This document shows, piece after piece, positions 1-8,332 of a stretch of DNA of 64,000 bases; within the stretch, counting starts at the first letter, position 1, and every line of letters starts with the position of its first letter. Source of the stretch: Buttiauxella ferragutiae (GTDB taxonomy: Bacteria > Pseudomonadota > Gammaproteobacteria > Enterobacterales > Enterobacteriaceae); NCBI RefSeq assembly GCF_001654915.1, contig NZ_LXEQ01000061.1; one strand, 5' to 3'. The position numbers and the translations under genes were made by a program. The notes beneath the pieces were generated by a model. That model was given only the letters and a program-made list of their open reading frames with translations. It made no database searches and was not told where the DNA came from.

Positions 1-77
1 GTCGGATGACGCTGCGCTTATCCGACCTACAAGTGCATGATTTCGTGAGGTGGATTAGCGTTAGCTACAGCCACCCG
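1..77. repeat. REP/BIME-type palindromic element
   Basis: Two imperfect palindromic units lie head to head just after the uvrB stop: GTCGGATGACGCTGCGC..TCCGACC at 1-27 and GGTGGATTAGCG..CCACC at about 51-75. The same unit pair recurs at 38817-38890, 53347-53430 and 61853-61926, always between genes. This is the layout of enterobacterial REP/BIME elements, which stabilise mRNA 3' ends and can bind gyrase, Pol I or IHF. The left edge may be cut by the window. Confidence 0.85.
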
Positions 78-2093
78 TTACGACGCAGCGATAAACAATT
101 GCCGTAACTCGTGCAACTGGTCACGGAGTTGTGCTGCTTCTTCAAATTCCAGATTCTGCGCATGCTCCAGCATCTTCGCTTCCAGTTGATGAATTTTCTG
201 TTGCAGGGCTTTCGGCGTCAGGATGATTTCATCATCTTCAATAACACTGCGCGCTTTGCTCTTCATCCGGCCTTTGGTTTTCGCCATGCCTTCGCCAAGC
301 TGCAGCACATCCACCACTTTCTTGTTCAGCCCCTGCGGCGTAATGCCATTTTCTTCGTTGTATCGTTGCTGTTTCTCACGGCGACGCTCCGTTTCACTAA
401 TCGCTTTTGCCATGGACGGAGTGATTTTGTCACCATACAGAATGGCTTTACCGTTGATGTTACGTGCCGCACGACCAATGGTCTGAATGAGCGAACGCTC
501 AGAACGCAGGAAACCTTCTTTATCGGCATCCAGAATGGCCACCAGCGACACTTCAGGCATATCCAACCCCTCACGTAGCAAGTTGATGCCTACCAGCACG
601 TCGAACTCGCCAAGGCGCAAATCACGAATGATCTCCATACGCTCGACGGTATCGATATCTGAGTGCAGATAACGCACCCGCTCGCCATGCTCTTCCAGAT
701 ACTCTGTCAAATCTTCGGCCATACGTTTGGTCAGCGTGGTGACCAAAACACGTTCGTTGATTTCAACACGTTTACGAATCTCGGAAAGCAAGTCGTCAAC
801 CTGAGTGCCAACCGGACGCACTTCGATAATCGGGTCCAGCAAACCCGTTGGCCTGACAACCTGATCGACAACATCACCACCTGATTTTTCCAGCTCGTAA
901 TTGCTGGGCGTTGCCGAAACATAGATGGTTTGCGGAGCCAGCGCTTCAAACTCTTCAAATCTCAGCGGGCGGTTATCGAGTGCTGATGGCAGACGGAAGC
1001 CGTATTCCACCAGGGTTTCTTTACGCGCCCGGTCACCTTTGTACATGCCGCCGATTTGCGGAATAGTCACGTGGGATTCGTCGACCACCAGCAGGCCATC
1101 AGCAGGCAAATAATCGAAAAGCGTTGGTGGTGGCTCGCCAGGGCCACGCCCCGACAGGAAGCGCGAATAGTTTTCTACCCCAGAGCAGTAGCCCAGTTCG
1201 TTCATCATCTCTAAATCGAATTGAGTACGTTGCGACAGGCGCTGCTCTTCAAGCAGTTTGTTGTTCGCCAGCAAGACCTTTTTACGGTCAGCCAGTTCCA
1301 CCTTAATTTCTTCCATGGCTTGCACAATACGTTCACGCGGGGTGACGTAATGTGATTTAGGGTAAATGGTGAAGCGCTGAATCACCTGGTCTATTTGCCC
1401 GGTCAGGGGGTCGAATAGTGAAAGCCGTTCCACTTCTTCATCAAACAATTCGACCCGTAACGCTAAATCGTCTGACTCTGCCGGGAAGATGTCGATGACT
1501 TCCCCACGCACACGGAAAGTCGCGCGCTGGAAAGCCTGGTCATTACGGGTGTATTGCAGTTCGGTCAAACGGCGCAAAATAGAGCGCTGATCGATGATCA
1601 TCCCTTTGGTGAGATGCAGCATCATTTTCAGGTAGAGATCCGGGTCGCCCAGGCCGTATATCGCCGACACCGAAGCCACCACAATCACATCACGCCTTTC
1701 GAGTAACGCTTTGGTGGCTGACAGGCGCATCTGCTCGATATGTTCATTCACCGAGGAATCTTTTTCGATAAAAGTATCGGAGCTCGGGACGTAGGCTTCA
1801 GGCTGGTAGTAATCGTAGTAGGAAACAAAGAACTCAACCGCGTTATCCGGAAAGAACTCTTTCATCTCGCCATACAACTGCGCCGCAAGGGTTTTGTTCG
1901 GTGCCAGCACCATGGTGGGGCGTTGCAAATCTGCAATCACGTTCGCCACGGTAAAGGTCTTACCGGAGCCTGTCACACCTAACAGTGTCTGATGGGCAAG
2001 CCCGTCTTGTAGCCCCTCTTCAAGGCGGCGAATGGCCTCTGGCTGATCGCCAGAAGGTTTGAATGCTGAATTTAATTTGAATGCTTTACTCAT
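78..2093 (-). CDS. uvrB: UvrABC excinuclease subunit B
   Basis: UvrB is the DNA-damage-verification helicase of nucleotide excision repair. It is loaded by UvrA and recruits UvrC for incision. The 671-residue product is about the usual length (E. coli 673) and begins MSKAFKLNSAFKPSGDQPEAI as in E. coli. Visible motifs are the Walker A loop GVTGSGKT (about 39-46), the Tyr-rich beta-hairpin SYYDYYQPEAYVP (about 92-104) that clamps DNA, the DESH box, the conserved GINLLREGLDMPEV block of helicase domain 2, and a C-terminal UVR domain (LEFEEAAQLRDQLHELR) that contacts UvrC. In E. coli it directly follows bioD. Here about 2.5 kb with three other genes separates the two. A LexA box and DnaA boxes lie upstream, so SOS control is expected. 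Confidence 0.98.
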   Translation of the reverse strand: MSKAFKLNSAFKPSGDQPEAIRRLEEGLQDGLAHQTLLGVTGSGKTFTVANVIADLQRPTMVLAPNKTLAAQLYGEMKEFFPDNAVEFFVSYYDYYQPEAYVPSSDTFIEKDSSVNEHIEQMRLSATKALLERRDVIVVASVSAIYGLGDPDLYLKMMLHLTKGMIIDQRSILRRLTELQYTRNDQAFQRATFRVRGEVIDIFPAESDDLALRVELFDEEVERLSLFDPLTGQIDQVIQRFTIYPKSHYVTPRERIVQAMEEIKVELADRKKVLLANNKLLEEQRLSQRTQFDLEMMNELGYCSGVENYSRFLSGRGPGEPPPTLFDYLPADGLLVVDESHVTIPQIGGMYKGDRARKETLVEYGFRLPSALDNRPLRFEEFEALAPQTIYVSATPSNYELEKSGGDVVDQVVRPTGLLDPIIEVRPVGTQVDDLLSEIRKRVEINERVLVTTLTKRMAEDLTEYLEEHGERVRYLHSDIDTVERMEIIRDLRLGEFDVLVGINLLREGLDMPEVSLVAILDADKEGFLRSERSLIQTIGRAARNINGKAILYGDKITPSMAKAISETERRREKQQRYNEENGITPQGLNKKVVDVLQLGEGMAKTKGRMKSKARSVIEDDEIILTPKALQQKIHQLEAKMLEHAQNLEFEEAAQLRDQLHELRQLFIAAS

Positions 2094-2170
2094 GAAGAGG
2101 CTACCTGATGAAGAAACGAGCGGGCCGGAGGATAATTTTACTCAGCACAGGAAATTTTGCCAGAAAAAGA

Positions 2171-2190
2171 TACTGGATGAAAAACCAGTT
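2171..2190 (-). promoter_or_regulatory. LexA (SOS) box of uvrB
   Basis: On the minus strand the site reads AACTGGTTTTTCATCCAGTA, which fits CTG-N10-CAG with the AT-rich core and flanks of LexA operators. It closely resembles the E. coli uvrB SOS box and lies about 80 nt upstream of the uvrB start. I infer LexA repression of uvrB. Confidence 0.85.
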
Positions 2191-2908
2191 CCTTGCACAA
2201 AAGTTTATGATACGGCCTCTTTTTGCCGTTTGGTTTACCGGTAAAACATTCCTCCCTCAGATATTTCAGCTGACTAAAATGGTTATCCCCAGATTTTTTT
2301 ACCTTTTAACATTTGTCAAGCAGTGTCATAAAAGCGCAAGGAACATCTGTGGCACTTTTATTGCAGCGATTGATTTTATTCAACTCATTAATTTTAAACA
2401 GCTATTTGATAAAGTCTGGTTTAGCGCCAATTCATGTGCAAGCCGCGCCAGTCCTCGCTTACCGCAAGTTCTCTAACTCTAATGCACATGGTTATCCACA
2501 GGAATAGTGGATAACTGCTCTCAGCCCTTTTGCAGCGCAGACCGCAAAAAACCCTAAAATCTCTGTGAGTGGCATCAAAAATATTTTTCATCATTATTTT
2601 TGTCTTATTTTTGCTTAAAGATGAGCCACCTTTTCTTATGACCCTGCTCACGAATTGCGCATTTTCATGGCGCAACTCTACTCTCTTGCACCATCCCTGG
2701 CAGTAACCAGCACTGACAGAGTGCATTCGTCTTTTCGAGTCGTAGGCGACGAAGGTTTCTTCAACCTTTTTCATGAGCCTTTTCTCAAAGTTGCCATGTT
2801 CTGCCGCGCAAAAAGGTTCATGGCAAGGGAATTGCACAGTTTTACTTGTCCTGGTTTGAGTGGTGGACGCCACGCTGCGCTGTTAACCCAATCCGAAGGA
2901 GAATATCG
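2191..2908. other. Intergenic region between uvrB and the UrtE-like gene
   Basis: About 0.7 kb without a convincing gene. It holds the upstream part of the uvrB control region (DnaA boxes) and the leader of the plus-strand ABC ATPase gene. Open frames exist on both strands (for example minus 2421-2873 and plus 2655-2915), but they lack good ribosome sites and resemble nothing I know. Several short inverted repeats occur (for example GCACT-GACAG-AGTGC near 2712), but I could not fit a known riboswitch. Confidence 0.5.
2492..2514. promoter_or_regulatory. DnaA box pair upstream of uvrB
   Basis: A perfect DnaA box TTATCCACA lies at 2492-2500. An inverted copy with one mismatch, AGTGGATAA, lies at 2506-2514. 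E. coli uvrB is also reported to carry a DnaA-binding site at a distal promoter, so the arrangement looks conserved. Its effect on transcription here is inferred. Confidence 0.6.
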
Positions 2909-3619
2909 ATGTTGAGTCTGCGAGCTGTTAATCAGTTTTATGGTGAGAGCCATATTCTGTGGAACCTGGATCTTGAGCTGACTCCAGGCGAATGTACCTG
3001 TGTGTTAGGTGCGCCAGGAATGGGCAAAACAACGCTGGTTAACTGCATCACTGGTTACCTGCCCGTACAAAGTGGCAGTATGACCTGGCTTGAGGCAGGG
3101 CATCCTCCACAAGATTTGCTGACCCAACCTATTGAAGGCCGGGCGGCTCTTGGGATGAGTTATGTCGCCCAGGACAGACGCATCTTTTCCCAACTGAGCG
3201 TTGAGGAGAACCTGCAAATTGCGCTGTTAGCTGCCCGTGTGCGGACGCGGGCGATCCCATCGATGATCTATGAACTGTTCCCTGAACTTTATAGCTTGCG
3301 CCATGTGCGCGGTGGCGAACTGTCAGGCGATCTTCAGCAGCAACTGGCATTAGCAAGGGCGCTGGTGACCGAGCCGAAACTGTTGATTCTGGATGAACCG
3401 ACTTTTGGCAGCGGCCAGCGGTTTATTCATGATCTCAGCAATATCATCCGACGTTTAAGCCGTGACTTTGGATTAACTATCCTGTTAGTAGAACAGCGGT
3501 TGCCGTTTATTCGTCGTGTAGCAGACCGTTTCTGTTTGCTCCACCGTGGACGAAACGTCGCTCAGGGTCATGTCGCAATGCTGGACGACAAACTGGTTTC
3601 TAGTTGGATTGACCCATGA
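2909..3619 (+). CDS. Orphan UrtE/LivF-type ABC transporter ATP-binding protein
   Basis: The predicted 236-residue cytoplasmic ABC ATPase resembles UrtE, the second ATPase of the urea transporter UrtABCDE, within the branched-chain amino-acid (LivF) family. The start at 2909 is preferred over an upstream in-frame codon because a clear AAGGAGA site precedes it. Visible are Walker A GAPGMGKTT (34-42), the stretch IFSQLSVEENL typical of LivF/UrtE, Walker B KLLILDEP, and the family-typical LLVEQ at the H-loop position. The signature motif reads ELSGDLQQQ instead of LSGGQQQ. No permease, substrate-binding protein or urease gene lies nearby. It stands alone, opposite in strand to uvrB and the following cassette. 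It may be a relic, work with a transporter encoded elsewhere, or have another role. Confidence 0.8.
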   Translation: MLSLRAVNQFYGESHILWNLDLELTPGECTCVLGAPGMGKTTLVNCITGYLPVQSGSMTWLEAGHPPQDLLTQPIEGRAALGMSYVAQDRRIFSQLSVEENLQIALLAARVRTRAIPSMIYELFPELYSLRHVRGGELSGDLQQQLALARALVTEPKLLILDEPTFGSGQRFIHDLSNIIRRLSRDFGLTILLVEQRLPFIRRVADRFCLLHRGRNVAQGHVAMLDDKLVSSWIDP

Positions 3620-3663
3620 TGGTGTATCAATCGACGGCATGATGGGTTAATCCGGTTCTGCCG

Positions 3664-4182
3664 TCACAACTTCCCGAGTTGCTTCTGTAAATCATCATCG
3701 AGATCGGCGAGTTCCCGTTGTAAATTGCATTGCCGTGTCACGGCTGAAAGCTCTACCAACGGCAAAGGGACTTTTGACACCCCAGCTTCACGCATCCAGC
3801 GCAACACCGGTTCCAGATGCCAAATAGCGGTTTTACCGTCGTGCACTGGTTGAGGAAACGCGTTCCGGCTGACCATCACTTTACGCATGTACTGGCGCGA
3901 AAACCCCAGCAGTTCGGCAATATCGGTTAGTCCAACCAGGTCAGGCATCACTTCGACCAACACCGCACCTGGAATAATACGTTTCACGTCTTTAATGGCG
4001 GAAACAACGGCCTGCTTTGCCTCTTGCGCTTCACGCATGAAATTCAATGCAATGCGCCCGGTCACCCCCACGCCAACCAGTGCGTCATCGCAGCCTTGTG
4101 CGCCTAACGCCTCTACCCACTCAGCAGGATCCTGGCTTTTTTCTGGCAAGGTAAAAATCAATGTGAAACTAAATTCTGACAT
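3664..4182 (-). CDS. HTH DNA-binding protein, putative partner/antitoxin of the HicA-like protein
   Basis: A 172-residue protein of a family common in Proteobacteria and usually annotated only as DNA-binding protein. Residues 84-104 (VGLTDIAELLGFSRQYMRKVM) form a clear MerR/excisionase-like helix-turn-helix. The N-terminal part (5-75) alternates predicted beta strands and a helix, and the C-terminus is charged and helical. It has a good Shine-Dalgarno site (AAGGAGC) and starts 17 nt after the stop of the upstream small gene, so the two form one operon. The order of small protein first and HTH protein second is that of hicAB. I infer that it represses the operon through the palindrome at 4493-4508 and may neutralise its neighbour. 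It is not a recognisable HicB, so the antitoxin role is only a hypothesis. Confidence 0.7.
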   Translation of the reverse strand: MSEFSFTLIFTLPEKSQDPAEWVEALGAQGCDDALVGVGVTGRIALNFMREAQEAKQAVVSAIKDVKRIIPGAVLVEVMPDLVGLTDIAELLGFSRQYMRKVMVSRNAFPQPVHDGKTAIWHLEPVLRWMREAGVSKVPLPLVELSAVTRQCNLQRELADLDDDLQKQLGKL

Positions 4183-4199
4183 GTTCTGCTCCTTGAAAC

Positions 4200-4463
4200 T
4201 TAATGTCTGATAATGGCCGGCGTACTTTGCTGACCACAGTTATCAACGACAAGACGTATTTGCCTGGCATGGTTGTACGCACTGCGCGGCGCACTCCAGA
4301 TACAACTAATACAAAACTCACCGCACCGGCAGGCTTTGTCATTCCACGGACAATACATCTTCCCCCAGCAATGCGAACCACCAGGCTGGACCCGCCAGCC
4401 CTGACACTCCGCATAACTCAATGCTGCTTCAATATCCTTATTCGGGTGCAAACGCCGCTTCAT
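4200..4463 (-). CDS. HicA-like small cysteine-rich protein, putative toxin
   Basis: A basic 87-residue protein with a strong ribosome site (AGGAGG, 5 nt from ATG). Residues 9-35 (NKDIEAALSYAECQGWRV..GGSHCWGKM) follow the HicA pattern: a first helix, then GW plus a strand, then GSH with the histidine (H31) where HicA ribonucleases keep their catalytic His. Unlike classical HicA it has a Cys-rich middle (C38, C45, C47, C51, C54) that could bind a metal. It is co-transcribed with the HTH gene downstream. Family knowledge supports a conserved two-gene unit. The RNase activity and toxin role are inferred from the motif alone. It could also be a nucleic-acid-binding protein without toxicity. Confidence 0.6.
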   Translation of the reverse strand: MKRRLHPNKDIEAALSYAECQGWRVQPGGSHCWGKMYCPWNDKACRCGEFCISCIWSAPRSAYNHARQIRLVVDNCGQQSTPAIIRH

Positions 4464-4492
4464 AAAAACCTCCTGGCTATACTCTCAAAAAG

Positions 4493-4508
4493 GTTGTCAT
4501 GTGACAAC
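4493..4508. promoter_or_regulatory. Palindromic operator of the HicA-like/HTH operon
   Basis: A perfect inverted repeat GTTGTCA-TG-TGACAAC lies 30 nt upstream of the small gene's start. On the minus strand its TTGTCA half is placed like a -35 box, with an imperfect -10 (GTATAG) about 19 nt on. A repressor bound here would block this promoter, which suits autoregulation by the HTH product. Confidence 0.55.
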
Positions 4509-4585
4509 ATGGAATTGAAAAGTAATTTACTCGCACTCAGCGTTTCTTCAAGGAGATATTTTGGGCAACAACGGATTCAGGAATA

Positions 4586-4609
4586 GCGCCCGAAAAATTT
4601 ATCGGGCGT
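4586..4609 (-). terminator. Hairpin downstream of bioD
   Basis: The stem CGCCCGA (4587-4593) pairs with TCGGGCG (4602-4608) around an A/T-rich loop, about 28 nt after the bioD stop. The T tract on the minus strand is poor, so it is a weak intrinsic terminator or an mRNA 3'-end stabiliser. Confidence 0.45.
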
Positions 4610-4636
4610 TGCAGAAAGGATCACAAGATTTGCGAG

Positions 4637-5320
4637 TTATGCAGAAAGAAGTGAAATATCCAGATGGCTGCCGAGAGGGCTTTGCTCATTAAGTTGCGGG
4701 TAAAACGGAATTTCACCCAACATCGGGGCGTTTAAAACGTCACGTAACGTCGCGATGTATTCTACGTGACGTTTGCCTGTTGGCTGAACGTCGTTGGCAA
4801 TCCACCCCGCCAGATGCAGCCCTGCACTCCGCACCGCATGTGCCGTTAGCATGGCGTGGTTAATACATCCCAGTTTCACCCCAACAACCAGGATCACCGG
4901 CAGTTGCTGCTGGATAACCCAATCAGCAAAAGTGGCGGTCTGCGAAAGTGGCGTAAACCAGCCTCCCGCTCCTTCAACCTGTAACCAATCAGCTTGCGAA
5001 GCCAGTGCTTCCAGCCCCAGAGATAGCTGTGAAAATTCAATAGGCCGCTCTTCCAACGCACTGACAATGTGTGGTGACGTCGGTTCCAAAAAAGCAAAAG
5101 GGTTCACCTGGTCATAGTCTACTTTGACGCTGCTATTGCGCTGCAATGCCAGTGCATCGCTATTGCGGATACCCGCAGCCGTCATTTCGCTTCCCGACGC
5201 TACCGGCTTATAACCTGCCGTACGGTAACCCGCCTGTGTGGCGGCTTGCAGCAAGGCGCAACTGGCGACTGTTTTACCGACTTCAGTATCGGTTCCGGTC
5301 ACAAACCATCGTTTAATCAC
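4637..5320 (-). CDS. bioD: Dethiobiotin synthetase
   Basis: BioD makes dethiobiotin from 7,8-diaminopelargonate, CO2 and ATP, the penultimate step of biotin synthesis in the cytoplasm. The 227-residue product has the P-loop TGTDTEVGKTVAS (8-20), the conserved KPVASGSE segment, and the VEGAGGW motif near residue 115. The length is close to the family's 225-228. It is the last gene of bioBFCD, and its start overlaps the bioC stop by 8 nt, which suggests translational coupling. The operon is controlled from the bioO site at 8291-8324. Confidence 0.97.
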   Translation of the reverse strand: MIKRWFVTGTDTEVGKTVASCALLQAATQAGYRTAGYKPVASGSEMTAAGIRNSDALALQRNSSVKVDYDQVNPFAFLEPTSPHIVSALEERPIEFSQLSLGLEALASQADWLQVEGAGGWFTPLSQTATFADWVIQQQLPVILVVGVKLGCINHAMLTAHAVRSAGLHLAGWIANDVQPTGKRHVEYIATLRDVLNAPMLGEIPFYPQLNEQSPLGSHLDISLLSA

Positions 5321-6071
5321 GTTCTATTACTCCACAAACGAGCTGCCATGTCAGGGGGAATTGCCCCTCTTTTTGCGGCCAGGCGAGACTTAATTTTTGC
5401 AATTGCTGACGGGTCATCAATGACGCTTTTCGTCCGTCATGAAGGTGTGTTGCGCCAATGCCTTTTAGCGAGTGCATGGCACTCATTACGCTTGGGTAAA
5501 ATTGGCTAATCTCATGAATTTGTAGAGAACAACGCCAGCCTTCACAAGCCTGCTGAATCTGCTCAATCGAGAGGAATTGATTGGCATGTGAGCGTTCGTC
5601 CACCGCGTGCCATGCGGTATGTAGCTCACTTAATGAGTTCGCCGCAAGCGTAGTAAATGCCACACATCCTCCCGATCGGGTGATGCGATAAAGCTCACTC
5701 AATCCACTGTGTAAATCGCTGCACCATTGCACCGCCAGGTTGCTCCAGGCTAAATCGACTTGCCCGTCAGGAAGTGCGATGGCTTCGATGTCACCTTCGA
5801 GATAACAATCTGCCGACTCACGTTGTGCCGCATAATTCAGCATTGCAGCAGAGAGATCTAACGCCGTCACATGGCAGCCTTTGTCACGCCATACGCGGCT
5901 GTACCAGCCGGTACCACACCCGGCGTCCAGCATAGTGGAGATACGTCGGCCTTCAAGCATATCGGTAAGAAATCCGCCGCTGATGCGCTGTAGCTCGGCG
6001 TGGCTGTCATAGGTGGGTGCCGCGCGTCCAAAAGCGGCAGCGACAGCGGCTTTGTTAACGAGTTGCGTCAT
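5313..6071 (-). CDS. bioC: Malonyl-ACP O-methyltransferase
   Basis: BioC methylates the free carboxyl of malonyl-ACP with SAM, so that the fatty-acid enzymes can elongate it to pimeloyl-ACP methyl ester. The start chosen is ATG 6071 (MTQLVNKAAVAAAFGRAAPTYDSHAELQ), matching the known N-terminus. It gives 252 residues against about 251 in E. coli, so the ten extra upstream residues are dropped. The SAM-binding motif I is LDAGCGTGWYSR, followed by VTALDLSAAML. It overlaps the end of bioF by 17 nt and the start of bioD by 8 nt. Confidence 0.96.
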   Translation of the reverse strand: MTQLVNKAAVAAAFGRAAPTYDSHAELQRISGGFLTDMLEGRRISTMLDAGCGTGWYSRVWRDKGCHVTALDLSAAMLNYAAQRESADCYLEGDIEAIALPDGQVDLAWSNLAVQWCSDLHSGLSELYRITRSGGCVAFTTLAANSLSELHTAWHAVDERSHANQFLSIEQIQQACEGWRCSLQIHEISQFYPSVMSAMHSLKGIGATHLHDGRKASLMTRQQLQKLSLAWPQKEGQFPLTWQLVCGVIERD

Positions 6072-7206
6072 ACAGCGCCTCCAGAAGCTTGTCGATATCA
6101 TCAGCGGTGTGGCTGGCGGTCAGCGTCACACGCAGCCTGGCGGTGCCCGGTGGAACCGTTGGCGGGCGAATCGCCGTCATCCAAAATCCGCGCTCACGCA
6201 TGGTGGAAGCGAGGTTCACCGCAGCCTGATTTTCACCCACAATTAATGGCTGGATCGCGGTTTGCGAAGCCATTAATTTCAACGGCAGCTGTGCCGCCCC
6301 AGATCGGAAATGGGCGATATTGGCGCGTAATTGCGCACGTCTGGACTCATCGTGACGAATAACATTCAATGCCGCCGATAACGCGCACGCCTGTGCGGGC
6401 GGCATGGCGGTGCTGTAAATCAGATGACGGGCAAATTGCAGCAAATAATCAGCCAGTGATTCACTGCACAGTACCGCGGCCCCGCCGGCACCAAAAGCTT
6501 TGCCAAAAGTGACGACTAATAAATCCGGTTTAATCTGTTGCTGGTCACAACTTCCGCGCCCTTCTTCGCCCATAACCCCGATGCCATGCGCATCATCGAC
6601 CATCAGCAAAGCCCCTGCATTACGGCTTATCTGCGCGATTTCAGCCAACGGTGCGGCATCGCCATCCATGCTGAAGACCCCTTCGGTTACCACCAGTTGT
6701 TGGCCTTCATGGGGATGCGCCAGCAAAGCTTGCAACGATGGCACATCATTATGCGTAAAGCGCCGCAACTGTGCAGGGCTGTTCATTGCCGCTTCCAGCA
6801 GCGAGGCGTGGCTGAGTTTATCGGCAATAATTCGATCCGATTTTTCCGTTAGCGCGGCAATCAGCGCCTGGTTCGCCGCAAAACCGGAAATAAACAGCAG
6901 CGCACGGGGAAACCCAAGCCAGTCGGCAAGCTGTTGTTCAAATTGCTGGTGCGTCTCGTGGTAGCCCGTGACATGCCCGGAACCGCCGCTGCCGACACCG
7001 TAAGTCTCGGCTCCCTGCTGCCAGGCCTGAATCACCTGCGCATGGTGGCTCATTCCCAGATAGTCATTGCTGGAAAAATTCAGATAGCGGGTTTGGTTTT
7101 GCACAAGGTAGCGCCCGCTACCTTGTTGATTAACCTGGCGGATTCGGAAACTGTCATTTGCCCGCCGTTGCTCAAGCGCACTGTCGATACGTTGCTGCCA
7201 GGTCAT
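6055..7206 (-). CDS. bioF: 8-amino-7-oxononanoate synthase
   Basis: BioF is a PLP-dependent alpha-oxoamine synthase that condenses pimeloyl-ACP with L-alanine to give KAPA and CO2. It has 383 residues (E. coli 384). The substrate-binding block SSNDYLGMSHH, the glycine-rich YGVGSGGSGHVTGY, the cofactor motif VDDAHGIGVMG and the Schiff-base lysine in VTFGKAFGAGG are all present. The start overlaps the bioB stop by 4 nt, as usual in this operon. Confidence 0.97.
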   Translation of the reverse strand: MTWQQRIDSALEQRRANDSFRIRQVNQQGSGRYLVQNQTRYLNFSSNDYLGMSHHAQVIQAWQQGAETYGVGSGGSGHVTGYHETHQQFEQQLADWLGFPRALLFISGFAANQALIAALTEKSDRIIADKLSHASLLEAAMNSPAQLRRFTHNDVPSLQALLAHPHEGQQLVVTEGVFSMDGDAAPLAEIAQISRNAGALLMVDDAHGIGVMGEEGRGSCDQQQIKPDLLVVTFGKAFGAGGAAVLCSESLADYLLQFARHLIYSTAMPPAQACALSAALNVIRHDESRRAQLRANIAHFRSGAAQLPLKLMASQTAIQPLIVGENQAAVNLASTMRERGFWMTAIRPPTVPPGTARLRVTLTASHTADDIDKLLEALYDATR

Positions 7207-8243
7207 ACAGCCGCCGCATTGTAGTAATTCTCCGTATCCGCGGTGAGCAACTGTTCGGCCAGTTGTTGTTGCTGTTCGTTATCGCCCGCGTGGGTGGTGG
7301 TTTGCTGCGGGTTTAGGCCCAGCTTGCGGAACAATTGCAGGTCTTTGTCTTCTTCCGGATTTGGCGTGGTCAGCAGTTTGCAGCCGTAGAAAATGGAATT
7401 GGCACCCGCCATGAAACACATGGCCTGAGTTTGTTCACTCATCTGCTCACGCCCGGCAGAAAGGCGCACGAAAGACCCTGGCATCATGATGCGCGCCACC
7501 GCGATGGTGCGAATAAAATCAAATGCATCGACGTCTTCGTTATCGGCCATCGGTGTGCCCTTCACCTTCACCAGCATGTTGATTGGCACGCTCTCAGGCG
7601 GCGTCGGCAGATTGGCAAGTTGCAGCAACAACCCTGCGCGGTCGGTTACGGTTTCACCCAGCCCAACAATGCCGCCGGAGCAGACTTTAATCCCGGCATC
7701 GCGCACTTTGTCGAGTGTGTCGAGGCGCTCCTGGTAGGTACGCGTGGTAATAATATTGCCGTAAAATTCTGGCGAGGTATCGAGGTTATGATTGTAGTAA
7801 TCCAGCCCTGCGGCGGCCAGGCGATCTGCTTGCGCACCGGTTAACGTGCCCAGCGTCATACAGGTTTCCAGCCCCATTTCGCGCACGCCTTGCACCATTT
7901 GCTCAAGGTACGGCATGTCGCGATCGTTAGGGTTTTTCCAGGCAGCACCCATGCAGAAACGGGTAGAACCGGCGTTCAACGCTTTACGCGCCGAGTCGAG
8001 AACTTGCTCAACCTCCATCAAGCGTTCGGATGCCAGCCCAGTTTTGTATCGCGCACTTTGAGGGCAATATTTGCAATCTTCCGGGCATGCGCCGGTTTTA
8101 ATCGACAGCAAGGTACTGACCTGAACATGGCGGGGATCGAAGTGCTGACGGTGAACTTGTTGTGCTTCAAACATCAGTTCGAGGAAAGGTTTTTCAAATA
8201 AAGCAGTGACCTGCGACATTGACCAGCGTGCGTGGTGAGCCAT
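7203..8243 (-). CDS. bioB: Biotin synthase
   Basis: BioB is the radical-SAM enzyme that inserts sulfur into dethiobiotin to make biotin, using a [4Fe-4S] and a sacrificial [2Fe-2S] cluster. It has 346 residues, identical in length to E. coli. The radical-SAM motif CPEDCKYC is at about 53-60, the conserved YNHNLDTSPEFY is near 150, and RLSAGREQM supplies the arginine that contacts the [2Fe-2S] cluster. It is first in bioBFCD, with its ribosome site GGAGA just upstream and the BirA operator 48 nt further on. Confidence 0.98.
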   Translation of the reverse strand: MAHHARWSMSQVTALFEKPFLELMFEAQQVHRQHFDPRHVQVSTLLSIKTGACPEDCKYCPQSARYKTGLASERLMEVEQVLDSARKALNAGSTRFCMGAAWKNPNDRDMPYLEQMVQGVREMGLETCMTLGTLTGAQADRLAAAGLDYYNHNLDTSPEFYGNIITTRTYQERLDTLDKVRDAGIKVCSGGIVGLGETVTDRAGLLLQLANLPTPPESVPINMLVKVKGTPMADNEDVDAFDFIRTIAVARIMMPGSFVRLSAGREQMSEQTQAMCFMAGANSIFYGCKLLTTPNPEEDKDLQLFRKLGLNPQQTTTHAGDNEQQQQLAEQLLTADTENYYNAAAV

Positions 8244-8290
8244 TGGGCGTCTCCAAAAAGGGTGTTGTTAGCCGTTGATTGACGTTATAC

Positions 8291-8324
8291 TTGTAAACCT
8301 AAATCTTTTTTAAATGGTTTACAA
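8291..8324. promoter_or_regulatory. bioO, BirA (biotin repressor) operator
   Basis: The perfect 9-bp inverted repeat TTGTAAACC (8291-8299) and GGTTTACAA (8316-8324) has a 16-bp spacer, the exact geometry of the enterobacterial biotin operator. It lies between the divergent bioA and bioBFCD genes, so BirA-biotinyl-AMP should repress both. The bioA ATG is only 8 nt from the right arm, as in E. coli. Confidence 0.95.
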
Positions 8325-8332
8325 GTCACCCT

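Noticed and set aside
2421..2873. 150-residue minus-strand open frame upstream of uvrB
   Set aside because: No ribosome site, odd composition and no family resemblance. It overlaps the DnaA-box region and the leader of the next gene.
2640..2908. Possible guanidine/ykkC-type riboswitch before the UrtE-like gene
   Set aside because: Several small hairpins exist, but I could not find the conserved ykkC sequence blocks.
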